A stretch of 35,880 nucleotides of DNA from an uncultured Clostridia bacterium (GCA_937892525.1 CALAEV010000014.1:1-35880), one strand, 5' to 3'; counted from the first letter of the stretch, positions 23,712 to 34,385 are shown. Notes: generated by a model not told the origin, from the letters alone. A program made the numbers and translations.

Positions 23712-25673
23712 ATGAGCGACCAGATTAAAAACACAATTGAAGAAGAGGTTATGGATACGGTTGTTACCGAAACTTATGACGCTTCTGCTATTCAGGTTCT
23801 TGAAGGACTTGAAGCCGTAAGAAAGCGTCCTGGTATGTATATCGGTTCAACAGGACCAAAGGGACTTCATCACCTTGTATATGAAATCGTTGACAACTCA
23901 ATCGACGAAGCACTTGCAGGTTATTGTTCACATATTGAGGTTGAAATTTTACCTGACAATATTATTACAGTACGCGACAACGGTCGTGGTATTCCTGTTG
24001 GTATTAATGAACAACAAGGGCTTCCTGCAGTAACTGTTGTACTTACAGTTCTTCACGCAGGTGGTAAGTTCGGCGGTAGTGGTTATAAAGTATCAGGTGG
24101 ATTGCACGGTGTTGGTTCTTCAGTTGTAAACGCACTTTCAGAGTGGTTTGAAGTTGAAGTTAGTCAGAACGGACATATTCATCACCAGAGATTTGAAAGA
24201 GGTAACATTGTTACTGACCTTAAAGTTATTGGTGACACAGACGAAACAGGTACTTTTATTAAATTTAAGGCTGACCCTGAAATTTTTACAGAAACAACTG
24301 TTTATGAATATGAAGTTTTACAAAGAAGACTTCGTGAACAGGCATTCTTAAACGCCGGTCTTTCAATTACACTTACAGATAAGCGTGACCCTGACAATAT
24401 TATTGAAGAAAATTTCTGCTACGAAGGTGGTATTAAATCTTTCGTAGATTACATTAATACAAGTCGTGGTCTTACACCTGTTGTTGACGATATTATGCAT
24501 TTTACAACTGTAAGTGGTGACAGAAGTGCAGAAGTTTCAATTTCATATAACGATGGTTACAATGAAATTATTTTGAGTTTCGCTAACGGTGTTCGTACAA
24601 TCGACGGCGGTACTCATGAAAATGGTTTTAAAACTGCACTTACTCGTGTATTCAATGAATATGGTAGAAAATTCAAATTACTTAAAGATAACGACAAAAA
24701 TCTTTCAGGTGACGACGTTCGTGAAGGCTTGACAGCAGTTATCAGCGTTAAACTTACTGAAGCTGAATTTGAAGGTCAGACAAAAGGTAAGTTGGGTAAT
24801 ACAGAAATGCAGACTATCGTATCAAAAATGATGTACGAGAAGTTGATGACATATTTTGAAGAAAACCCACAGGCTGCAAAGGCTATTTTTAATAAAGCAC
24901 TTGATGCATCTCGTGCTCGTGAGGCTGCAAGAAAAGCAAGAGACAGTGCAAGAAGAAAATCAGCACTTGAGGGTAACTCACTTCCCGGTAAACTTGCAGA
25001 CTGTATTGATAAAAACCCTGAAAATACTGAAATTTTCATCGTCGAGGGTGACTCTGCGGGCGGTTCTGCTAAAGAAGGCAGAGATAACAGAATTCAAGCA
25101 ATTCTTCCTCTTTGGGGTAAAATGCTCAACGTTGAAAAGGCAAGAATTGACAAGGTTATAGGTAATGATAAGTTGACACCTGTTGTTACTGCACTCGGTA
25201 CTGGTATTGGCGAAGAATTTAACATTGAAAAACTTCGTTACCATAAAATTGTTATTATGGCCGATGCCGACGTTGACGGTCAGCATATCAGAACACTTCT
25301 TCTCACATTCTTCTTCAGATATATGAAAGATTTAATTACTGAGGGCTATATTTACATTGCACAGCCACCACTTTTCAAGGTTAGCAAGGGTAAACGTCAC
25401 GAATATGCTTTCTCTGATGAACAAAGAGATGCATTCCTTGAAGAAATGGGTGCAAACTGTGACGTTCAGCGTTACAAAGGTCTTGGTGAAATGGACCCTG
25501 AACAGTTGTGGGAAACAACTATGGACCCTGCAACACGCACAATGCTTCGAGTAACACTTGAAGATGCTATGGAAGCAGACGAAACATTCTCAATTCTTAT
25601 GGGCGACAAAGTTGAACCAAGAAGAGAATTTATTGAAAAGAACGCTAAATACGCAACTAATCTTGACATTTAA
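23712..25673 (+). CDS. gyrB: DNA gyrase subunit B
   Basis: A 653-aa ATPase subunit that drives negative supercoiling. The GHKL site is built from EIVDNSIDEALAGYC, RDNGRGIPVGI and VSGGLHGVGSSVVNALSEW. The TOPRIM part has EGDSAGGSAKEGRDNRIQAI, with Mg-binding DADVDGQHIRTLL. The C-terminal tail has QRYKGLGEMDPEQLWETTMD. GGAGG lies seven bases before the ATG. The start keeps an N-terminal stretch of about 24 residues before YDASAIQVLEGLEAVRKRPG. It is co-transcribed with gyrA. Confidence 0.98.
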   Translation: MSDQIKNTIEEEVMDTVVTETYDASAIQVLEGLEAVRKRPGMYIGSTGPKGLHHLVYEIVDNSIDEALAGYCSHIEVEILPDNIITVRDNGRGIPVGINEQQGLPAVTVVLTVLHAGGKFGGSGYKVSGGLHGVGSSVVNALSEWFEVEVSQNGHIHHQRFERGNIVTDLKVIGDTDETGTFIKFKADPEIFTETTVYEYEVLQRRLREQAFLNAGLSITLTDKRDPDNIIEENFCYEGGIKSFVDYINTSRGLTPVVDDIMHFTTVSGDRSAEVSISYNDGYNEIILSFANGVRTIDGGTHENGFKTALTRVFNEYGRKFKLLKDNDKNLSGDDVREGLTAVISVKLTEAEFEGQTKGKLGNTEMQTIVSKMMYEKLMTYFEENPQAAKAIFNKALDASRAREAARKARDSARRKSALEGNSLPGKLADCIDKNPENTEIFIVEGDSAGGSAKEGRDNRIQAILPLWGKMLNVEKARIDKVIGNDKLTPVVTALGTGIGEEFNIEKLRYHKIVIMADADVDGQHIRTLLLTFFFRYMKDLITEGYIYIAQPPLFKVSKGKRHEYAFSDEQRDAFLEEMGANCDVQRYKGLGEMDPEQLWETTMDPATRTMLRVTLEDAMEADETFSILMGDKVEPRREFIEKNAKYATNLDI

Positions 25674-25684
25674 GAGGTAAAAAA

Positions 25685-28222
25685 ATGAGTAAAGCTAACA
25701 ATCAGAATTTGGGCGATTATGTTCCACTTGAAGAACAGAATATTATAAATGTTGAGATTAACAAGGAAATGAGAAGTTCTTTCCTTAGCTACTCAATGGC
25801 TGTTCTTACATCACGTGCACTTCCCGATGTACGTGACGGACTTAAACCGGTTCACAGAAGAATTCTTTATACAATGTACGAAAATTCACTTTATCCAGAC
25901 AAACCACACCGTAAGTGTGCTGACACAGTCGGTTCAGTGCTTGGTAGATACCATCCACACGGTGACGCATCTGTTTATGATGCAATGGTACGTCTTGCAC
26001 AGGATTTCTCAATGAGATATGTTCTTGTTGACGGTCACGGTAACTTCGGTTCAGTTGACGGCGACCCGCCTGCTGCATACCGTTATACTGAGTCAAGAAT
26101 GAGCAAAATTGCTCTTGAAATGCTCACAAATATTGATAAAGACACAGTTGATTTTACAACAAACTACGACGACCGTCTTAAAGAGCCAACAGTACTCCCA
26201 TCAAGATACCCTAATCTTTTAGCAAACGGCTCAACAGGTATTGCTGTTGGTATGGCTACAAATATTCCACCACATAATTTAGGTGAACTTGTTGACGGTA
26301 TCTGTTGTGTAATTGATAATCCTGAAGCAGAACTTGACGAAATTATGCAACACATTCAGGGTCCTGATTTCCCAACAAGTGGTATTATTATGGGGCGCGC
26401 AGGTATTCGTGCTGCTTATGCAACAGGCCGTGGTAAGATTGCACTTCGTGGCCGTGCAGAAATTGTAGAAAATGAAAAAACAGGTCGTTTCCAGATTATT
26501 ATTACTGAACTTCCTTATCAGGTAAACAAGGCACGCCTTATTGAATCTATTGCAGATTTACATAAGGACAAGAGAATTGAAGGTCTTGCTGATATTAATG
26601 ACTATTCATCAAAACGCGGTGGCGGTATGAAAATAGTTATCGACTTAAAGCGTGACGCTAACCCACAAGTTGTGCTTAATCAGTTATATCAGATGACTCA
26701 ACTTCAGATTTCTTATGGTATTATTCAACTTGCACTTGTAAATGGTGAGCCAAAAATTCTTACACTTAAACAGATTATTGAAGAATACATCAAATTCCAG
26801 TGTGAAATTATTACAAGAAGAACACAGTATGACCTTAACAAAGCTCAGGCTCGTGAACACATTCTTGAAGGTCTTGCTCGCGCAATTGATATTGTTGATG
26901 AAATTATTGCAACAATTCGTGCTTGTAAGGGTGGTCAGGCAGAAGCAAAAGTTGCTATTATGGAAAAATTCGACTTTGATGACCCACAGGCAACTGCAAT
27001 TGTTGCTTTCCGTCTTGGACAACTTGCAGGTCTTGAAATTCAGAAAATTATTGCAGAGCGTGATGAATTAAGAATCAAGATTGCAGAATATCTTGAAATT
27101 CTCGGCTCTGAAGCAAAGGTTAAAGAAATTCTTAAAGACGAACTTTCAGTTATCGGCAAAAAATTCGGCGACGAAAGAAGAACTGAAATTTCAAATGTTC
27201 TTGGTGAAGTTGATATTGAAGACCTTATTGCTGAAGAAGATTGCGTATTTACTCTTACAAAAATGGGTTACATTAAGCGTCAACCTGTTGAAACTTATCA
27301 GGTACAACGCCGTGGTGGTAAGGGTATCAAGGGCATGAGCCGTCGTGAAGAGGACTATGCAGAAAGTATGTTTATCTGTTCATCTCACGATTACATTCTT
27401 TTCTTCACATCAGAAGGTAAAATGTATCGTCTTAAAGGTTACGAAATCCCAGAAGGTACACGTACAAGCAAGGGTATGAACATTGTAAATATTCTTCCGA
27501 TAACTGCTGAAGAAAAAGTTACTGCAATGCTTCGTGTTCCTGACTTTGGTGAAGATAAATACTTCCTTTGTATGGCTACAAAGAACGGTGTTATCAAGCG
27601 TACTGAACTTGATGCATACAAGAATATTCGCAAGAGTGGTATTATTGCAATCAATCTTGACGAGGGCGACGAGCTTCGTTGGGTTAAACTCACTGATGGC
27701 GAACAGAACTTAATGGTTGCTACTCGCAAGGGCATGAGTATCTGCTTTAAAGAAAATGATGCTCGTGCAATTGGTAGAACTGCTCGTGGTGTTCGTGCAA
27801 TTACATTGGGCGAAGGCGACGAAGTTGTAGGTATGGTTATTTTCGGCGACGAAGGTAAAGTTCTTACAATCAGTGAAAAAGGTTACGGAAGAAGAAGCGA
27901 TGTTTCTAACTATCGTGTTCAAAACCGTGGTGGTAAAGGTCTTACTAACTACCATACTGAACAGTATGGCGAAGTTTGCGCTATCGAAATGGTAGATGAA
28001 ACTCAGGATATTATTATGATTTCTTCTGACGGTATTATTATCCGTCTTCCTGCAGAGCAGGTAAGAGAATGCAACCGTCCTTCAAAGGGTGTAATCTTGA
28101 TGAAGACTAAAGAAGGCGAAAAGGTTGTTACAATTTCTCTTGCAGAGCATGAAGAAGCAGAAGAAGTTGAAACAGAAACAACAGAAAATGTTGAGACTGT
28201 AGAGGGTGCTGACGAGGAATAA
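25685..28222 (+). CDS. gyrA: DNA gyrase subunit A
   Basis: An 845-aa breakage-reunion subunit. The winged-helix domain has SRALPDVRDGLKPVHRRIL; the catalytic Tyr134 lies in AAYRYTESRM. The quinolone region reads HPHGDASVYD: Ala95 replaces the Ser at E. coli position 83, while the acidic anchor Asp99 (E. coli 87) is kept. The C-terminal beta-pinwheel carries a full GyrA box, QRRGGKG, which marks gyrase as opposed to topoisomerase IV, plus a second related QNRGGKG strand. The tail is very acidic (AEEVETETTENVETVEGADE). AGAGGT precedes the ATG, 11 bases after gyrB. Confidence 0.98.
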   Translation: MSKANNQNLGDYVPLEEQNIINVEINKEMRSSFLSYSMAVLTSRALPDVRDGLKPVHRRILYTMYENSLYPDKPHRKCADTVGSVLGRYHPHGDASVYDAMVRLAQDFSMRYVLVDGHGNFGSVDGDPPAAYRYTESRMSKIALEMLTNIDKDTVDFTTNYDDRLKEPTVLPSRYPNLLANGSTGIAVGMATNIPPHNLGELVDGICCVIDNPEAELDEIMQHIQGPDFPTSGIIMGRAGIRAAYATGRGKIALRGRAEIVENEKTGRFQIIITELPYQVNKARLIESIADLHKDKRIEGLADINDYSSKRGGGMKIVIDLKRDANPQVVLNQLYQMTQLQISYGIIQLALVNGEPKILTLKQIIEEYIKFQCEIITRRTQYDLNKAQAREHILEGLARAIDIVDEIIATIRACKGGQAEAKVAIMEKFDFDDPQATAIVAFRLGQLAGLEIQKIIAERDELRIKIAEYLEILGSEAKVKEILKDELSVIGKKFGDERRTEISNVLGEVDIEDLIAEEDCVFTLTKMGYIKRQPVETYQVQRRGGKGIKGMSRREEDYAESMFICSSHDYILFFTSEGKMYRLKGYEIPEGTRTSKGMNIVNILPITAEEKVTAMLRVPDFGEDKYFLCMATKNGVIKRTELDAYKNIRKSGIIAINLDEGDELRWVKLTDGEQNLMVATRKGMSICFKENDARAIGRTARGVRAITLGEGDEVVGMVIFGDEGKVLTISEKGYGRRSDVSNYRVQNRGGKGLTNYHTEQYGEVCAIEMVDETQDIIMISSDGIIIRLPAEQVRECNRPSKGVILMKTKEGEKVVTISLAEHEEAEEVETETTENVETVEGADEE

Positions 28223-28262
28223 TTTTTACAAATTTTTCTCTTAGTGAAAGGAAAGATATAAT

Positions 28263-29453
28263 ATGAGCGATATGGAAAAAAAGTTGACAGAAGAAACTGA
28301 AATGCCAAAAGAAAAGAAAAAGAAGAAAAAAGTTTTAGTTATTCTTCTTCCTATACTTGCAGTTTTTTTGGCACTTGTTATTGCAGTAGTTGCTTTTGTT
28401 GCTCACAAGTTCAGCCTTATTGATTTTGATGAAAATGAAAGCACAACAATAAATCCTACACAGGAATTTATTGATGATGATAACATTGATTTTGCCGAAA
28501 TGGATGATGCAACAGGTAACGATTTTAGAGAAATCCTTAAAAACTGGGCAACAAACGGTGGCGAAAAAATGAGCAATCGCGACATAATCAATATATTGCT
28601 TATCGGTAGTGACGCTTCTGCTGAAGAAGAAGGCAGAGCAAATATTACTGAAAAAGGTAATACTGACGTAATGATGCTTGTTTCAATTAATCAGGTAGAT
28701 AAGAAAATCAAGTTAATCTCTTTTATGCGTGACAGCTATACTTATATGGACCAGTTTGACCGTTATGCAAAGCTCAACGCAGCTTGTGCAAATGGTGGCC
28801 CTGCATATCTTGTTGAAACAATCGAAAATGACTATAAGATTGAAATTGACGGTTATGCAATGGTTGACTTTGACTCATTTACACAGGTTATTGACGTGCT
28901 TGGTGGCGTATATGTTGATGTGCCAGAATATGTTGCTAAATTTCTTTCATCAGAAAAAAATGGTGTATATTTCCCAAGAGGCGAAAATGTTTTGCTTAAT
29001 GGAGAAGAAGCATTGAGATTCAGCCGTGTTAGAAAAACTGATGCAAATGGTGACATTAGCCGTGTTGCTCGTCAACGTCAGGTTGTAAATGCGCTTATTG
29101 AAAAAGCAAAAAATGCAACACTTTCTGAAATTAATGAGGTTGCAGATGTTATGCTTGCAAATGTGCGTACAAACATCAGCAAAAAATCAATTATCAGTTA
29201 TGCTTCAAAGGCTGTAACTGAGGGTTGGGCAAATTATGAAATTACCGAAGTTACAATGCCAACACCTGATACTCGTTACGGCTACAGTTCAAAAGCAACT
29301 GCTTGGATTTGGGTTGTTGATTACCCACTTGCTGCACAAAAAACTCAACTTGAAATCTACGGTGAAACAAATATTAACCTTGAAGAAGGAAACAGAAAAA
29401 CTGCTGTTACAGTTATCGGTGGATATGTATCAAAGAAAACAGCAGATAATTAA
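28263..29453 (+). CDS. LytR-CpsA-Psr (LCP) family ligase
   Basis: A 396-aa membrane-anchored enzyme of the family that transfers teichoic acid or capsule polymers from lipid carriers to peptidoglycan. After a Lys-rich cytosolic start, one membrane helix spans about 20-45 (VLVILLPILAVFLALVIAVV). The LCP domain follows: IINILLIGSDAS, GNTDVMMLVSINQVDKKIKL, ISFMRDSY with the catalytic-site Asp/Arg pattern, VDFDSFTQVIDVLGGVYVDV and ALRFSRVRKTDANGDISRVARQR. AAAGGAAAG lies upstream of the ATG, 40 bases after gyrA. The target polymer cannot be read from the sequence. Confidence 0.94.
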   Translation: MSDMEKKLTEETEMPKEKKKKKKVLVILLPILAVFLALVIAVVAFVAHKFSLIDFDENESTTINPTQEFIDDDNIDFAEMDDATGNDFREILKNWATNGGEKMSNRDIINILLIGSDASAEEEGRANITEKGNTDVMMLVSINQVDKKIKLISFMRDSYTYMDQFDRYAKLNAACANGGPAYLVETIENDYKIEIDGYAMVDFDSFTQVIDVLGGVYVDVPEYVAKFLSSEKNGVYFPRGENVLLNGEEALRFSRVRKTDANGDISRVARQRQVVNALIEKAKNATLSEINEVADVMLANVRTNISKKSIISYASKAVTEGWANYEITEVTMPTPDTRYGYSSKATAWIWVVDYPLAAQKTQLEIYGETNINLEEGNRKTAVTVIGGYVSKKTADN

Positions 29454-29476
29454 ATTTAACTGACAAGGAGTTTACA

Positions 29477-30553
29477 ATGAATAATTATCAGAATTCTAAT
29501 GGTCAGTTTAGTGGATGGGAACAGAACAGAGTACCTTATGGGGCACAATATCCACAAGGATTTGTGCCTTATGGTAGCGTTATGCCTAATGAAAGACAGG
29601 AAGAAGAAAACGATAAAAAAATATTGAAAAAAATGGGTAACTGTTTCGGAATTGCCATAATTCTTTATGTTGTGCTTTCAACTGTTTTTTCATTAGTAAT
29701 TTTATTGCTTTCAGAGTTTTTCCCTGTTTTTAATCTTCTTTATGAAAATGAATTTGCAAACTATGCTTATAGTGTAGTTGGCTCAATTCTTTATATTGGC
29801 ATACCTTTTGGTATTGTTTATTTAGTTTTGAAAAAGAAGAAAATTTCAGGAGTACTGCCTTTTGGTACTGTTTATAACGGAAAAGCTGCCGTTTATCTTA
29901 CAATGGCAACGATTCCTGCAATGGTACTTTCATCAATCGTTGTTAATGCGATTTCACTTGTAATACAGATGCTTTTAGGCATTGAATTTACAAGTGGTCT
30001 TGAAGACCTTAAAATGACAGGTGCCGGTGGTTTTATAATAGGTGCTATTTCAATGGCTATTGTACCGGCAATTATTGAAGAGTTTTCAATTCGTGGTGTT
30101 GTAATGCAACCATTACGCCGATATGGTGACGGATTTGCAATAGTTGCTAGTGCGTTCATCTTTTCAATTATGCATGGTAATATGGCACAGATTCCATACA
30201 CAGTTGTTGGTGGTATTTATCTTGGCTACCTTGCAATTGCAACAGGTAGCATATGGCCATCAATTATAGTACACTTTGTAAATAATATGTATTCTGTAAT
30301 TATTATGAGCGTTGATAGCAACTTTGGAACAAGTGCATCAGGTGTTGCAGCGTTTATGATGATAGGTTTATTTATCATTATAGGTATAATTGGTGCTGTT
30401 AAATTTTTCTCAATGAACTACAAAACAAAACTTGGCAAAGGTGTAAAAACGCTTAAAACAGGCAAAAAAATAAAATCGTTGTTTGTAAATGTCCCAATGA
30501 TTTTTGCCATTGTTATTATGATTATTATTACGCTTACAAGTGTTGAGTCTTGA
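29477..30553 (+). CDS. CPBP-family intramembrane protease
   Basis: A 358-aa polytopic membrane protein. Residues 1-50 are a Gln/Pro/Gly/Tyr-rich cytosolic tail (GWEQNRVPYGAQYPQGFVPY). About eight hydrophobic segments follow. The CPBP (Abi) motifs are present: EEFSIRG (EExxxR), FSIMHGN (FxxxH) and a final HFVNN. Family members cleave prenylated or other membrane substrates; some confer bacteriocin immunity. AAGGAG precedes the ATG. Its stop overlaps the tadA start region. No bacteriocin gene is nearby. Confidence 0.92.
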   Translation: MNNYQNSNGQFSGWEQNRVPYGAQYPQGFVPYGSVMPNERQEEENDKKILKKMGNCFGIAIILYVVLSTVFSLVILLLSEFFPVFNLLYENEFANYAYSVVGSILYIGIPFGIVYLVLKKKKISGVLPFGTVYNGKAAVYLTMATIPAMVLSSIVVNAISLVIQMLLGIEFTSGLEDLKMTGAGGFIIGAISMAIVPAIIEEFSIRGVVMQPLRRYGDGFAIVASAFIFSIMHGNMAQIPYTVVGGIYLGYLAIATGSIWPSIIVHFVNNMYSVIIMSVDSNFGTSASGVAAFMMIGLFIIIGIIGAVKFFSMNYKTKLGKGVKTLKTGKKIKSLFVNVPMIFAIVIMIIITLTSVES

Positions 30554-30555
30554 TT

Positions 30556-31023
30556 ATGGAAAAGTTTGATTTTATGAAATATGCACTCACTTTGGCAAAG
30601 CAATCTGCCAATGAGGGTGAAGTGCCTGTTGGTGCAATTGTTGTTTGCGATGGCAAAATAGTGGGTGAGGGCAGAAATCGACGTGAAGTTGTAAAAAATG
30701 CTTTGCATCACGCTGAAATTGAAGCCATTGATAATGCTTGTAAAAATCTTGGTGGTTGGCGACTTTGGAAATGTGATTTGTATGTTACTCTCGAGCCATG
30801 CCCTATGTGTGCAGGTGCAATTATAAATTCAAGAATTAAAAATGTGTATTTCGGTGCAACTGATGAAAAAAACGGTGCTGTCGTTTCGGCAGCGCGTCTT
30901 TTTGATATGAATTTTACTCATAAACCACTTTACGAGGGTGGAATTATGGGTGAAGAATGCGCAAAAATCCTTTCAGATTTCTTTAAGGATTTGCGAAAAA
31001 AGAAAGCAGGTGAAGAAAAATGA
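30556..31023 (+). CDS. tadA: tRNA-specific adenosine deaminase TadA
   Basis: A 155-aa zinc deaminase that converts A34 of tRNA-Arg(ACG) to inosine. The zinc and catalytic motifs are HHAEIEAID and PCPMCAGAI; NEGEVPVGAIVV is the usual N-terminal segment. No clear ribosome site precedes the ATG, which lies two bases after the CPBP stop, so coupling is likely. A second ATG (MKYALTLAKQ, seven codons on) is an alternative start. The end overlaps mnmE by four bases (ATGA). Confidence 0.94.
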   Translation: MEKFDFMKYALTLAKQSANEGEVPVGAIVVCDGKIVGEGRNRREVVKNALHHAEIEAIDNACKNLGGWRLWKCDLYVTLEPCPMCAGAIINSRIKNVYFGATDEKNGAVVSAARLFDMNFTHKPLYEGGIMGEECAKILSDFFKDLRKKKAGEEK

Positions 31024-32381
31024 GTACGATTGCTGCAATCTCAACAGGTAGAGCACCTGGTGGTATTGGTGTTATAAGAATATCAGGTGAAGATGCAATA
31101 ACAGTCGGTGACAAAGTTTTTTCTTCATTTAATGGTAAAAAGCTTTCAGACCTTTCAGGATATTCTGCACTTTATGGAAAAGCTTTTGACAAAAACGGAA
31201 ACATAGATAATGTTGTTGCTCTTGTTTTTAAGGCACCTAAAAGTTATACTGGTGAAGATGTTGTTGAAATATCTTGTCACGGTGGACTTTTTGTAACTGA
31301 TAAAGTCCTTAAAGCAGTTTATGATGCAGGTGCAATTCCTGCAGAAGCAGGGGAATTCACAAAACGCGCTTTCTTAAACGGAAAAATGGATTTGACAAGT
31401 GCTGAATCCGTTATGAATATTATTTCTGCACAAGGTGAGCAGGCAGAAATAATTGCCCTTGGTGTATTAGAGGGCAGACTTTTTAAGGAAATCAAGAAAA
31501 TCAACGATAAACTCGTTTACGATATGGCGCTTCTCTCTGCGTGGGTTGATTACCCTTATGAAAAAATTGAAGATTTATCAGAAAACAACTTGAAAGAGCA
31601 TATTGACGAGAGTATTGAAAAACTGGAAAAGCTCATAAACGACTTCTCAAAAGGGCAGATTATAATGGAGGGTGTTGACACTGCTATTGTGGGTTGCCCA
31701 AATGTTGGCAAATCAACGCTTATGAATTTGCTTTCTGGTACAGAGAAATCTATTGTTACCGAAATTGCAGGAACAACACGCGATATTGTTGAAGATACGG
31801 TAAATGTTGGTGGAATTACACTTCGCCTTGCTGACACAGCAGGTGTTCGTGAAACAAATGATGTTGTTGAAAGCATTGGTGTTGACCGAGCAGTAAAAAG
31901 ACTTGAAAATGCAGAGCTTGTGCTTGCAGTTTTTGATGCAAGTCGTCCTTTAACAGATGCAGACCGTAAACTTATTGCCCTTTGTAAAGGCAAAAAGGCA
32001 ATAGGAATTGTCAATAAAACGGATTTAGACAAAAACTATCTAAATAGCGAAATTGAAGAAAATTTCTCGCAGACAGTTTTTATCTCAGCCAAAACAGGCG
32101 ACGGTAAACATGCTCTTACAAACGCGGTAGAGCAGTTGCTTGGTACTGCAGATTTTGATACATCTGCAACTGCTATTGTAAATGAGCGTCAGAAAGATTG
32201 TTGTAAAAAAGCTCTTGATGCGTTAAAAGATGCAGACAATGCTTTAATGCTTGGTATGACAATGGATGCAGTAACAGTTTGTCTTGATTCTGCAATTGAA
32301 AATCTTATGGTTTTAACAGGCGAAAAGGCAACAGAGTTAGTAGTTAATGAAATTTTTGCACAATTCTGTGTAGGAAAATAA
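31020..32381 (+). CDS. mnmE: tRNA modification GTPase MnmE (TrmE)
   Basis: A 453-aa GTPase that with MnmG installs cmnm5 at U34. The N-terminal folate-binding domain has TIAAISTGRAPGGIGVIRIS and SYTGEDVVEISCHGG. The G domain has GCPNVGKSTLMN, GTTRD, DTAG and NKTD. The C-terminal FCVGK carries the conserved Cys. AGGTGAAG precedes the ATG, which overlaps tadA. In most Firmicutes mnmE sits between jag and mnmG on the left of the origin; here it is in the right arm next to another tRNA wobble-modifying enzyme. Confidence 0.97.
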   Translation: MSTIAAISTGRAPGGIGVIRISGEDAITVGDKVFSSFNGKKLSDLSGYSALYGKAFDKNGNIDNVVALVFKAPKSYTGEDVVEISCHGGLFVTDKVLKAVYDAGAIPAEAGEFTKRAFLNGKMDLTSAESVMNIISAQGEQAEIIALGVLEGRLFKEIKKINDKLVYDMALLSAWVDYPYEKIEDLSENNLKEHIDESIEKLEKLINDFSKGQIIMEGVDTAIVGCPNVGKSTLMNLLSGTEKSIVTEIAGTTRDIVEDTVNVGGITLRLADTAGVRETNDVVESIGVDRAVKRLENAELVLAVFDASRPLTDADRKLIALCKGKKAIGIVNKTDLDKNYLNSEIEENFSQTVFISAKTGDGKHALTNAVEQLLGTADFDTSATAIVNERQKDCCKKALDALKDADNALMLGMTMDAVTVCLDSAIENLMVLTGEKATELVVNEIFAQFCVGK

Positions 32382-32424
32382 TATAATAGTCAATATTTAT
32401 CTAATTGAAAAGAGGTTATATAAA

Positions 32425-33240
<816 letters not shown>

Positions 33241-33251
33241 AATAAAAATTT

Positions 33252-33283
33252 AAGGGCTACCAATGGGTAGCCCTAATTTTTTA
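33252..33283. terminator. Bidirectional terminator between mrp and alkD
   Basis: A nine-base stem AGGGCTACC/GGTAGCCCT is followed by AATTTTTT on the plus strand and TTAAATTTTT on the minus strand. It serves two convergent genes. Confidence 0.9.
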
Positions 33284-33961
33284 CTTAATTTTTAGAGTTT
33301 TAAGATATTCTTTTTGCTGTTTTGTTATGCGATAACTTTCAATAGATTTTTGAATTGCTTTGTTATGTATCCATTTGTCAAACTTTTTATTTTCAATATA
33401 TGGAATTACTAAATCCCAACGGCTTGAAAGTGCAGTTGCAAGATACCAAGCGATAGCCATATTGATATAGTATTCGTCGGACTTTATTCTTAAAAGCAGT
33501 TTTAGATGTTTTTTGTCTAAACGCTCGTCCATAAAGAATTTCATTAAAGTAACAACAGCAAATCTTACTGTGTAAGTGTGTTCTGATTTTGCCCATTCTT
33601 GTATTTTTTTGTAAAGCAAGTCAGGATTTTCAGCTAACACTTTTGGCGTCATCATATCACAAGTTGCCCAGTTATCGACAAATAGTAGAAAATTGTCTAA
33701 AGCAGAAATGCACTCATTAAAATCCTTAATTTGCTCAATAAGAAATGCGTGAAGATTGTCTTCTTCATAATATTTGTGGGGTAGAGTGTTAAGAAAATCT
33801 GCTTTTAAGTCTGATTTATTTAATTCTTTTGCAAATTTTCGTAACTGTGGTACTCTTACACCAATTATTTTATCTTTGCTGACGGTGGGCATAAGTTTTG
33901 AATGAAATTCTTTATACCCTAAATCCTGCAATTCAAAGAGTTGTTTTTGAATAGGTGTCAT
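33281..33961 (-). CDS. DNA alkylation repair enzyme, AlkD-like
   Basis: A 226-aa all-helical HEAT-repeat glycosylase that removes alkylated purines. The catalytic pair is in FVDNWATCDMMTPKVL (Trp, then Asp four residues on); YTVRFAVVTLM holds the matching Arg and INMAIAWYLATAL the second Trp. GVRVPQLRKFAKEL is the usual N-terminal motif. The start MTPIQKQLFELQ is one base after the stop of the upstream membrane gene, with no strong ribosome site, so coupling is likely. A longer in-frame start would overlap that gene and is rejected. Confidence 0.9.
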   Translation of the reverse strand: MTPIQKQLFELQDLGYKEFHSKLMPTVSKDKIIGVRVPQLRKFAKELNKSDLKADFLNTLPHKYYEEDNLHAFLIEQIKDFNECISALDNFLLFVDNWATCDMMTPKVLAENPDLLYKKIQEWAKSEHTYTVRFAVVTLMKFFMDERLDKKHLKLLLRIKSDEYYINMAIAWYLATALSSRWDLVIPYIENKKFDKWIHNKAIQKSIESYRITKQQKEYLKTLKIK

Positions 33962-33962
33962 A

Positions 33963-34373
33963 TCAATACAAAGTTTTTGAAAGAATGAAGCAAGTCCAAA
34001 GTGCAATTACAAAAAGTCCTTCAGCAGGGATTGCAAGTTTTGTGTATGGGCATTTCCAGCCCTTGTCAACACAAAGGAAAATAGTTCTTGTCACAAAAAC
34101 TGTTGTTGAGAAGAAAAGTCCACCAATCATTGAGTAATATGGTGTTTTAAGTGCTAACATAAGGAAAAGTAAAAATCCACCCAAAGCGCCTGAAATACCA
34201 CCGTAGTAAACACGGATTTCAGTTTTACCAGCATTGTCAACAGGCTTAATTGAAAAACTTTCTGCATTTTTAAGTGGGCTAATAATAAATACGATTGCCA
34301 TACCGAAGAAATAGAGAACAAGTCCTATTGTGGCAACGGCTGCAGGAATGTTAGACATTAAAATTTCTTTCAT
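33963..34373 (-). CDS. Small membrane protein, DUF4345-like
   Basis: A 136-aa protein with four hydrophobic segments (about 8-32, 60-78, 80-98 and 112-132). The second contains RVYYGGISGALGGFLLFLML, which resembles the Arg-x-Tyr-Gly-Gly motif of DUF4345 proteins. Function is unknown. The gene lies 12 bases after the 300-aa membrane gene and one base before alkD, forming a three-gene operon. The family call is a moderate-confidence resemblance. Confidence 0.6.
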   Translation of the reverse strand: MKEILMSNIPAAVATIGLVLYFFGMAIVFIISPLKNAESFSIKPVDNAGKTEIRVYYGGISGALGGFLLFLMLALKTPYYSMIGGLFFSTTVFVTRTIFLCVDKGWKCPYTKLAIPAEGLFVIALWTCFILSKTLY

Positions 34374-34385
34374 TTTTATTCTCCT

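Noticed and set aside
29546..29556. TATCCACAA similar to a DnaA box
   Set aside because: A single copy inside the CPBP coding sequence, far from the origin features.
31840..31860. GTTCGTGAAACA resembling parS
   Set aside because: The left half does not match and the palindrome is broken; it is coding sequence of mnmE.
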